Source: an uncultured Bacteriovorax sp. (GTDB taxonomy: Bacteria; Bdellovibrionota; Bacteriovoracia; Bacteriovoracales; Bacteriovoracaceae). From it: 5,217 bases of DNA. The notes below the pieces were generated by a model. That model was not told the origin of the DNA and did not search any database. It saw only the letters and a program-made list of their open reading frames with translations. Made by a program: the position numbers and the translations under genes. This document shows positions 1-4,084 of the stretch, piece after piece. The stretch's first letter is position 1. Each line of letters opens with the position of its first letter. The stretch is taken from assembly GCA_946482295.1 (NCBI GenBank), contig CAMLRB010000237.1, positions 1-5,217 on the forward strand. The letters run 5' to 3'.

Positions 1-230
1 TTTGTCTTAAGTAACTTTTCAAATACATTAAATAGTAGCGAGTAACTTGCTCCACCTAACTTCTTTGACCAATCAGAGTCTACAATACCAAGATCATTGA
101 ATAGTAATTCTTTAAATTCATCACGTGAAACGTAAGAGAGGTCTAGATCTTTAGAAAACTTCTGAAGGAAATAAGATTTTCCCGTACAGGGTTTACCATT
201 CACGATTATCAAGCAAGATTGTTTTTCCAT
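1..230 (-). CDS. AAA_33/zeta-like P-loop kinase, N-terminal part (partial)
   Basis: The reverse strand reads from an ATG at 230 to the left window edge without a stop, giving 76 codons; the rest of the gene lies outside. Residues 6-11 (CLIIVN) form a hydrophobic strand that leads into a Walker A loop, GKPCTGKS (residues 12-19). Next comes a strand ending in SRDEFKELLF (35-44), then DSDWSKKLGGASYSLLF (51-67). This order is usual for stand-alone AAA_33 / zeta-toxin-like P-loop kinases, which phosphorylate small molecules or nucleotide sugars. The substrate cannot be predicted, and the catalytic Arg/lid region is not in the window. The gene is divergent from everything to its right. No Shine-Dalgarno motif precedes the ATG, but a -10-like box ends only 6 nt upstream, so a leaderless mRNA is possible. 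The fold is well supported; the specific function is not. Confidence 0.75.
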   Translation of the reverse strand, partial: MEKQSCLIIVNGKPCTGKSYFLQKFSKDLDLSYVSRDEFKELLFNDLGIVDSDWSKKLGGASYSLLFNVFEKLLKT

Positions 231-236
231 TCGACT

Positions 237-265
237 ATTTTAATGGATCCAAAAAGGAAGTCATT
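237..265 (-). promoter_or_regulatory. Putative promoter of the leftward P-loop kinase gene, leaderless type
   Basis: On the reverse strand AATGACTT (265 to 258) is followed by a 15-nt spacer, then TAAAAT (242 to 237), then 6 nt before the ATG at 230. A start of transcription about 7 nt after the -10 box would fall on the start codon. The same 8-mer and a similar layout precede the gene at 494, which raises the likelihood of both. Prediction only. Confidence 0.4.
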
Positions 266-309
266 TGTTTTATGTGTGCGCGACTGGTCAAGCATGTAAA
301 AAAGCACAT

Positions 310-345
310 GAGTTTCGAAACTCCTCCACTCGGGTGCGCCATTTT
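310..345 (+). repeat. Dispersed repeat, copy 1
   Basis: The copy begins inside a perfect 14-bp palindrome, GAGTTTCGAAACTC (310-323), and continues through CACTCGGGTG (327-336) to GCGCCATTTT. Aligned over the 32-nt core (314-345) it matches copy 2 at 29 positions by eye. It lies between the divergent kinase gene and the DUF6817-like gene, about 150 nt before the latter. A short inverted repeat, CATGT/ACATG (293-297/306-310), abuts its left side. It has the position of the left border of the first unit in the repeat-gene-repeat series. Confidence 0.7.
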
Positions 346-457
346 AATCCATATATTTATTCATCTCCGCCGTTGTTGCTTTCGACTCAAGTTCGTCACG
401 GCACTCCTTGGATCTGAACAAATCTCAGGATTAAAACAAGTTTAATAAATTATTAGT

Positions 458-487
458 AATGACTTTTCTTACGAATTTTATAAAAAT
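458..487 (+). promoter_or_regulatory. Putative promoter of the DUF6817-like gene, leaderless type
   Basis: AATGACTT (458-465) is followed by a very A+T-rich segment with overlapping -10 candidates TATAAA (479-484) and AAAAAT (482-487). The ATG is at 494 and no Shine-Dalgarno motif is visible, so the message may be leaderless or nearly so. The same 8-mer sits at the equivalent place before the leftward gene. The rest of 346-457 shows no gene. Confidence 0.4.
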
Positions 488-493
488 AATTTA

Positions 494-1033
494 ATGAATT
501 CAGTGAATGAAATTATCAATGCTCTTGAAAGATTTGGTGTTTCAGCAACTGAACATGGTCAAACCACATTAATTTCACATCTGAAAGGCACATACGAAAT
601 ATTAAAAAAATGGAATTGTAATCAAGAGATTTCTATAGCAGGTCTTTGTCATAGCATTTATGGAACTGAATCATTTCTAAAAGTTCCTGCAACACTTGAT
701 AATCGAAAATATGTTCAAGACCTTATAGGCATTAGAGCTGAAAAATTAACTTATTTATTTGGCGCTCATCAAAAAGAATCATTATGGAAAAACCTTGATA
801 GAGATTCGAACTTTATTATTGTGGATCGTTTTTTAAATATAGAAGTTAAAATTTCTGATCAAGAGCTATCTGAGCTAATTACAATTACACTGGCCAATTG
901 GCTTGAGCAAAGACCACGCTCAAAATCAGAGCATAAATTTATTCGCCAAGAAGAATTCAGAAATTCAAAAAAATATCTTTCTAAAGTTGCTTTTGAAGCA
1001 TTTTGCGATGCTTATGGTCTAAAAGACTTATAA
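494..1033 (+). CDS. DUF6817-like (HD-related) hypothetical protein
   Basis: This 179-residue protein has no signal peptide or membrane segment and is probably cytoplasmic. Its first half has the pattern I associate with DUF6817 proteins, a family resembling HD metal-dependent hydrolases: a helix with HLKGTYEILKKW (29-40), then AGLCHSIYGTESF (49-61), a conserved Arg at 71 and IGIRAEKLTYLF (78-89). His29 and His53 could be metal ligands, but the usual HD pair is replaced by His53-Ser54, so catalysis is uncertain. No reaction is known to me. The C-terminal half (about 100-179) is charged and helical. The ATG at 494 fits the family N-terminus, although no ribosome binding site is seen. The gene is not in an operon: a repeat copy starts at its stop codon and the next gene has its own leader. 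Coding is clear; the family name is from memory. Confidence 0.8.
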   Translation: MNSVNEIINALERFGVSATEHGQTTLISHLKGTYEILKKWNCNQEISIAGLCHSIYGTESFLKVPATLDNRKYVQDLIGIRAEKLTYLFGAHQKESLWKNLDRDSNFIIVDRFLNIEVKISDQELSELITITLANWLEQRPRSKSEHKFIRQEEFRNSKKYLSKVAFEAFCDAYGLKDL

Positions 1034-1083
1034 AAGTTCGAAACTTCCCCACTCGAGTGCGCCATTTTTATTATCGAACTTTT
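1032..1083 (+). repeat. Dispersed repeat, copy 2, with nested inverted repeats
   Basis: The core (1037-1068) starts TTCGAAACTT and ends GTGCGCCATTTT. It begins at the TAA stop codon of the preceding gene. Two symmetries are nested: a perfect 10-bp inverted repeat AAAAGTTCGA (1032-1041) / TCGAACTTTT (1074-1083), and inside it the perfect palindrome CACTCGAGTG (1050-1059). A local hairpin AAGTT-CGA-AACTT (1035-1047) is an alternative fold. The sequence could act as a recombination site or as an mRNA 3' structure; position and sequence alone do not decide. Confidence 0.75.
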
Positions 1084-1091
1084 TCATTCCA

Positions 1092-1121
1092 AATTACTTT
1101 TCATAGATTTTTACTTATCGT
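1092..1121 (+). promoter_or_regulatory. Weak putative promoter of the GNAT gene
   Basis: AATTACTT (1092-1099) differs by one base from the box found before the two genes to the left. It is followed after 16 nt by TATCGT (1116-1121). Transcription would begin a few bases before the Shine-Dalgarno motif at 1131. The -10 match is poor, so this is tentative. Confidence 0.25.
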
Positions 1122-1140
1122 ATTGATCTTGGAGATGTTT

Positions 1141-1650
1141 ATGATTATTAGACAGTTAAATGCCTCAGACAGTAAGGAATTTTATCAGGTTCGCCTTTTA
1201 GGACTAGAACTACATCCCGAAGCTTTTGGCACAGGGGCAGATGATTTTAGAAAAGCCACAGACGAGCAAGTAAAGGATCAACTTGGTAAAAGTGGTCAAA
1301 ATGATTTTTCAATTGGTGCTTTTATTGAAGAAAAATTAGTTGGTGTTATAAGTCTAAAAAGAGAACCTAAATCTTCAGTCAAGCATAAGGCTACTGTATG
1401 GGGATTTTTCGTAGTTCCTCAGCATCGTCATAAAAAAATTGGAACAAAAATTTTAGAAAAACTCATACTCATGGCCCATGAAATAGAGGGGCTTGATTAT
1501 CTCCGAGCAATTGTGACCATTAGTGATTCAAATATTAAACGAATTTTTGAATCAGTGGGGTTTTCCGAGTATGGAATTGAGACTAAAGGTATAAAGCAAG
1601 ATAAGAAATATTTTGATCAATCTTTTGTAAAATTGAACTTAAAGAATTGA
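1141..1650 (+). CDS. GNAT family N-acetyltransferase
   Basis: This 169-residue cytoplasmic protein has the single-domain length normal for Gcn5-related acetyltransferases, which move an acetyl group from acetyl-CoA to an amine. The start IIRQLNASDS (2-11) is a typical first strand. LHPEAFGTG (24-32) is a substrate-side motif common in one GNAT subgroup. Motif A runs from WGFFVVP (87-93) into RHKKIGTKIL (96-105). Asn131 and VGF (139-141) mark motif B. The acetyl-CoA loop is slightly unusual: in R-x-x-G-x-G the first Gly is Lys99. The substrate is unknown. I chose the ATG at 1141 because GGAG (1131-1134) lies 6 nt upstream; a longer frame back to 1003 would run through the preceding gene and the repeat. 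A repeat copy follows 4 nt after the stop. Confidence 0.88.
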   Translation: MIIRQLNASDSKEFYQVRLLGLELHPEAFGTGADDFRKATDEQVKDQLGKSGQNDFSIGAFIEEKLVGVISLKREPKSSVKHKATVWGFFVVPQHRHKKIGTKILEKLILMAHEIEGLDYLRAIVTISDSNIKRIFESVGFSEYGIETKGIKQDKKYFDQSFVKLNLKN

Positions 1651-1654
1651 GCAA

Positions 1655-1746
1655 GAGGTTCGAAACTTATCCAATCGGATGCGCCTTTTGAACAATCCTT
1701 TTATTACGAATACTTCCAAGACGTTCCGATAATATGTATCGAACTC
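1655..1746 (+). repeat. Dispersed repeat, copy 3, extended inverted structure
   Basis: The core (1659-1689) begins TTCGAAACTT and ends GGATGCGCCTTTT. Aligned by eye, about 26 of 32 positions match copy 2. It starts just after the TGA of the GNAT gene. Two nested inverted repeats are visible: GAGGTTCGA (1655-1663) with TCGAACTC (1739-1746), one bulged base, and ATCGGA (1674-1679) with TCCGAT (1725-1730). The right arm contains TATCGAACT (1737-1745), which also ends copy 2 (1072-1080), so the repeat may have a conserved right end at variable distance. Confidence 0.65.
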
Positions 1747-1814
1747 ATTTTACATTAAAAATTTTAGCTGTTAATAAAGCCAAAATTTGCTAGCCTCATT
1801 TAAAGGAGTCGTCT

Positions 1815-1868
1815 ATGAAAGATTCATTCAATCGCAGCACAACGACTATCTTCTGCTCACCCTACTAA
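1815..1868 (+). CDS. Possible 17-aa upstream (leader) ORF
   Basis: An ATG at 1815 is preceded at 6 nt by AAAGGAG (1802-1808), the strongest Shine-Dalgarno motif in the window. It opens a 17-codon frame, MKDSFNRSTTTIFCSPY, ending at TAA (1866-1868). It lies 56 nt before the GTG of the next gene. A weak extended -10-like element, TGCTAGCCT (1788-1796), is upstream. It could be a regulatory leader peptide; three Thr codons in a row are present, but no clear attenuator is seen. It could also be the stump of a decayed gene: the frame shifted by one base stays open from 1819 to 1932. Translation is plausible; the function is unknown. Confidence 0.3.
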   Translation: MKDSFNRSTTTIFCSPY

Positions 1869-1924
1869 GAAAATAATTAGGTCCATAGAAGTAGTCCCTA
1901 CCTCAATCTTATTTGGAGATTATA

Positions 1925-2860
1925 GTGATTACTAAAAAACACTTGGATGCATTAACTGCATCTAAATTTGACTTACTTAAGTCAAAAGACATTTTTAAAG
2001 ACAATTTGGAAGGCTTAAAAAAAGAAATTGCATCGGGCTTAGATGAGCTTGCAAAGTTATCACGGCCCGAGGTGTATATTGAAGGGTTCAATTACTTTAA
2101 GCTAGATGGAACAACCGCAGAGGACTTCCGAGAAAGAATTCTGGAAGTAGAAAAAGACCAATTTATTATGGCAGGCATAAGATTTAGAGGTTTAAATGTG
2201 AATAAACCATTTATTTCGATCATTGCTAATTTTGAAGTTACTAGTGATAGACTTTCGGGTATAGCAGAGCTGATTAAGAAAGAATTTTCAATTTTTAAAC
2301 CCATTGCTTTTCACTTTCACTTACCATCAGAAATAAAATTGATCGCGCCAGAGCTAGAGATCGATCGTTATACAATCGTGGGTTCAGTAAGAAATCTTAC
2401 TGATTACTATCTTCCTGAACATGCGGAGACAGTTGAGCTTGTCGAATTGAGTAGCACTGAGTTTTATGATGAATATCTTAATGAGTATAATATTTTTCAT
2501 GTGAAAAATCCCAACCTAAAGGACGAAGTTAAACCCGAGAGCTTGGAAGATTTTGAAGAAGCTATTAACAATCAACTTCTCTATAAAATCGTTATAGAGA
2601 ATAAACATGCTGGAATTATTGCTGGATCATCTTTTGACTATTATGGAATTCAAGGAGTCTGTATTCTTGAGGAGATACTTTATGATTCTTTTAAAGGTAA
2701 AGGCTTAGGAATTTACATACAAAAAGAATTTACAAATAAGTTGCTAGGCCGCTCTCAACTCTTGTGGGGGACGATCTCAAGCTTAAATCAGCCATCTCTT
2801 AAAACGGCACTTCGCAATGGGAGAAAGGTTGAAGAAATTGAGTATTCATTTAAATTATAA
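1925..2860 (+). CDS. Two-part GNAT-like acetyltransferase
   Basis: This is a 311-residue cytoplasmic protein. The C-terminal part (about 168-311) looks like a GNAT fold: a strand YKIVIENKHAGIIAGS (220-235), CILEEILYDSF (246-256), the acetyl-CoA loop KGKGLG (257-262) leading into a helix, and a late motif with Asn288, Pro290 and ALRNGR (295-300). The N-terminal part (1-165) is unassigned. It starts with a charged helix and contains a strand-rich core around FIMAGIRFRG (80-89) and KPFISIIANFE (94-104), so it may be a second, degenerate GNAT-type domain. At 311 residues it is about twice a single GNAT. The substrate is unknown. I prefer the GTG at 1925 because GGAG (1915-1918) lies exactly 6 nt upstream; the alternative TTG at 1913 overlaps that motif and adds 4 residues. 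It is a single-gene unit downstream of repeat copy 3. Confidence 0.82.
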   Translation: MITKKHLDALTASKFDLLKSKDIFKDNLEGLKKEIASGLDELAKLSRPEVYIEGFNYFKLDGTTAEDFRERILEVEKDQFIMAGIRFRGLNVNKPFISIIANFEVTSDRLSGIAELIKKEFSIFKPIAFHFHLPSEIKLIAPELEIDRYTIVGSVRNLTDYYLPEHAETVELVELSSTEFYDEYLNEYNIFHVKNPNLKDEVKPESLEDFEEAINNQLLYKIVIENKHAGIIAGSSFDYYGIQGVCILEEILYDSFKGKGLGIYIQKEFTNKLLGRSQLLWGTISSLNQPSLKTALRNGRKVEEIEYSFKL

Positions 2861-2904
2861 CTCTTAAACAAATGCCCAAGCCTAGTTGAAGAATATGAAG
2901 TTTT

Positions 2905-2925
2905 GAAGCGCCAATTTGGCACTTC
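2905..2925 (+). terminator. Hairpin downstream of the two-part GNAT gene
   Basis: The sequence folds as GAAG-C-GCCA-ATT-TGGC-A-CTTC: an 8-bp stem with one C/A mismatch and a 3-nt loop, 44 nt after the stop at 2860. No T-run follows on either strand, so it is not a standard intrinsic terminator. It may protect or define the mRNA end. The rest of 2861-3045 holds no convincing gene. Confidence 0.3.
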
Positions 2926-3045
2926 TAAATTTGGGAGTGGAGTTAAAAAATACTTACTCTACACTTCAATCTACGATTGCTCATATCGATGATGCAAATT
3001 GGGTGAGCCATTATTCACGTATTTCTGTTAGCTCCCTAAAGGCAA

Positions 3046-3066
3046 GTTCAACTCTCGCTTGCGCCA
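3046..3066 (+). repeat. Degenerate, shortened repeat (copy 4)
   Basis: GTTCAACT followed by CTCG and TTGCGCCA keeps the order of the repeat core seen at 314, 1037 and 1659, with one base lost near the start and about six bases missing in the middle. It lies after the two-part GNAT gene and 14 nt before the promoter-like box of the next gene. That is the place a border copy would occupy, although it is 185 nt from the stop. The similarity is short and could be chance. Confidence 0.35.
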
Positions 3067-3079
3067 AACTCATCGCATT

Positions 3080-3108
3080 TTGACTTAAATAATTTTTTCT
3101 TTGAAAGT
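3080..3108 (+). promoter_or_regulatory. Putative promoter of the lysyl-oxidase-like gene
   Basis: TTGACT (3080-3085) is a good -35 box. At 17 nt it faces only GAAAGT (3103-3108), a poor -10. The segment between and after is T- and A-rich. The Shine-Dalgarno motif AAGGA (3130-3134) follows, so transcription from here would give a short leader. Confidence 0.3.
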
Positions 3109-3140
3109 GAATTTGTTTGTCATTCAACCAAGGAATAAGA

Positions 3141-3827
3141 ATGTCTAGAAATACATTTATCTCATTCTCTGTTTTCTGTTTGATCTCAACTAAGGCCTTT
3201 GCCCAACCCACTCAATTGTTGCCTGACCTGATAACATCGCCTTCAGCATTAAATGATAATGGAATTGATTTTGAAACTATACCCGGAAGAAAGCTTTTGC
3301 GTTTATCCAATTCATCTCCCAATGTTGGAATTGGCAAACTCGAATTGCGCGGTGGCAGGATTTTAGGAAATGGAAATCGAGAGGTCTTTCAGCGAATTTA
3401 TTTGAGTGATGGAAATTTTGTAAGCAGACTGGCCGGTATTTTTGAATATCATCGTGAGCATAATCATATTCATTTTAAAGAATATGCTGTTTACCGATTG
3501 AGAAATATTACACCTAATTCAGGTGTGGGTACTATCGTTGCTAGCAGCGAGAAAATTAGTTTTTGTATCAGAAACAGTGTTATTTATAATCGAAATCTTC
3601 CAGGTTTCAACCCAAAATCAGAGTACAAAAAATGCAGAAGTGACATTCAGGGTATTGGAGTTGGGTATGCCGATTTTTATAGAAAAAATTTATATGGACA
3701 ATGGATAGATGTTACCGATGTTCCCCCAGGTAGATATTGGATTGAATCGGTGGTAGATCCTAACAATCGTCTAAAGGAAATAAATGAAGATAATAATGTT
3801 GCTCGGACAAAGGTCTACATTGATTAA
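3141..3827 (+). CDS. Secreted lysyl-oxidase-like copper amine oxidase
   Basis: This 228-residue protein resembles the lysyl oxidase family (PF01186), copper enzymes that oxidise primary amines such as peptidyl lysine to aldehydes, releasing ammonia and peroxide. Residues 1-21 form a Sec signal peptide with a probable cut at AFA/QP, so it acts in the periplasm or outside the cell. The mature part begins LLPDLITSP (26-34), then LLRLSNSSPNVGIGKLEL (52-69). EYHREHNHIH (102-111) matches the copper site, with His107, His109 and His111. EKISFC (137-142) supplies Lys138, and YADFYRKNLYGQWIDVTDVP (176-195) supplies Tyr180; these align with the Lys and Tyr that form the LTQ cofactor in human LOX. Only two cysteines (142, 165) remain after the signal peptide, far fewer than in animal enzymes. 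ATG 3141 has AAGGA 6 nt upstream; the longer TTG start at 3117 would spoil the signal peptide. It is a single-gene unit. Confidence 0.88.
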   Translation: MSRNTFISFSVFCLISTKAFAQPTQLLPDLITSPSALNDNGIDFETIPGRKLLRLSNSSPNVGIGKLELRGGRILGNGNREVFQRIYLSDGNFVSRLAGIFEYHREHNHIHFKEYAVYRLRNITPNSGVGTIVASSEKISFCIRNSVIYNRNLPGFNPKSEYKKCRSDIQGIGVGYADFYRKNLYGQWIDVTDVPPGRYWIESVVDPNNRLKEINEDNNVARTKVYID

Positions 3828-3843
3828 CCTAACTTAACCATGA

Positions 3844-3966
3844 TTAAAATTTTTAGAATCAGACATCCCAAGTGCAATGGCCACGAGATGGGAGCCAGGG
3901 GATTACTCTTGGGAACTAAGTGACATTAGACCACTTAGTTCTCCTGTAAAAATTGAAGCCATCAAA
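3844..3966 (+). pseudogene. Possible ASCH-domain remnant
   Basis: A frame open from 3844 encodes EPGDYSWELSDIRPLSSPV (residues 6-24 counted from an internal ATG at 3877). This matches the pattern PGxYxWxLxDxRPLxxP that I know from the C-terminal part of ASCH domains, RNA-binding-like folds related to PUA. The N-terminal two thirds of an ASCH domain are absent, since a stop lies at 3841. The usual continuation, a GxxGLW-like end, is not seen. The frame stays open to 4119 but turns into Cys- and basic-rich sequence with no family resemblance and runs into the next gene. I read it as a fragment of a decayed gene; a chance match is possible. Confidence 0.35.
3911..3943. repeat. Strong stem-loop / inverted repeat between oxidase and sensor genes
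   Basis: GAACTAAGTG (3913-3922) and CACTTAGTTC (3932-3941) are perfect 10-bp inverted arms around a 9-nt loop. One G/T wobble and one more G-C pair extend the stem to 12 bp. No T-run follows on either strand, so it is not a standard terminator. It could be an operator for a dimeric regulator or an RNA structure upstream of the sensor gene at 4085. The remaining sequence between 3828 and 4084 shows only the ASCH-like fragment. Confidence 0.5.
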
Positions 3967-4084
3967 CTCACACCTTATCCAAGTATTAAGAGTTGTAAGA
4001 AATTCAACAATCGTTTCTGGCACAAAAGATGCTGTCCAAATAGATGGGTGGTTTTGATTCTAAGTAGAGGTAGCGTTTTTCATT

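Noticed and set aside
1003..1140. N-terminal extension of the GNAT gene
   Set aside because: The extension overlaps the end of the preceding gene and translates repeat copy 2. A GGAG motif 6 nt before the ATG at 1141 and the family N-terminus both support the shorter form.
310..1746. Classical integron attC sites
   Set aside because: attC sites have an AAC-ending box on the left and a GTT-starting box on the right. Here the outer arms are in the opposite order (GTTCGA left, TCGAAC right), the RYYYAAC/GTTRRRY consensus is not met, and no integrase is in the window.
310..3066. CRISPR array
   Set aside because: The repeats are 620-1390 nt apart with genes between them, not regularly spaced by short spacers, and no cas gene is present.
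2907..3083. Open frame encoding a protein-like peptide (ELKNTYSTLQ... IDDANWVSHYSR)
   Set aside because: It is 58 codons long, has no well-placed start or ribosome binding site and no recognisable family. It could be a gene remnant, but cannot be told from chance.
3011..3211. Reverse-strand 66-codon frame
   Set aside because: It overlaps the signal peptide and promoter region of the oxidase gene, has no family resemblance, and is best read as an antisense shadow.
3828..3860. Terminator after the oxidase gene
   Set aside because: A T-rich stretch is present at 3850-3854, but no stem precedes it; the TTAACC motifs are direct, not inverted, repeats.
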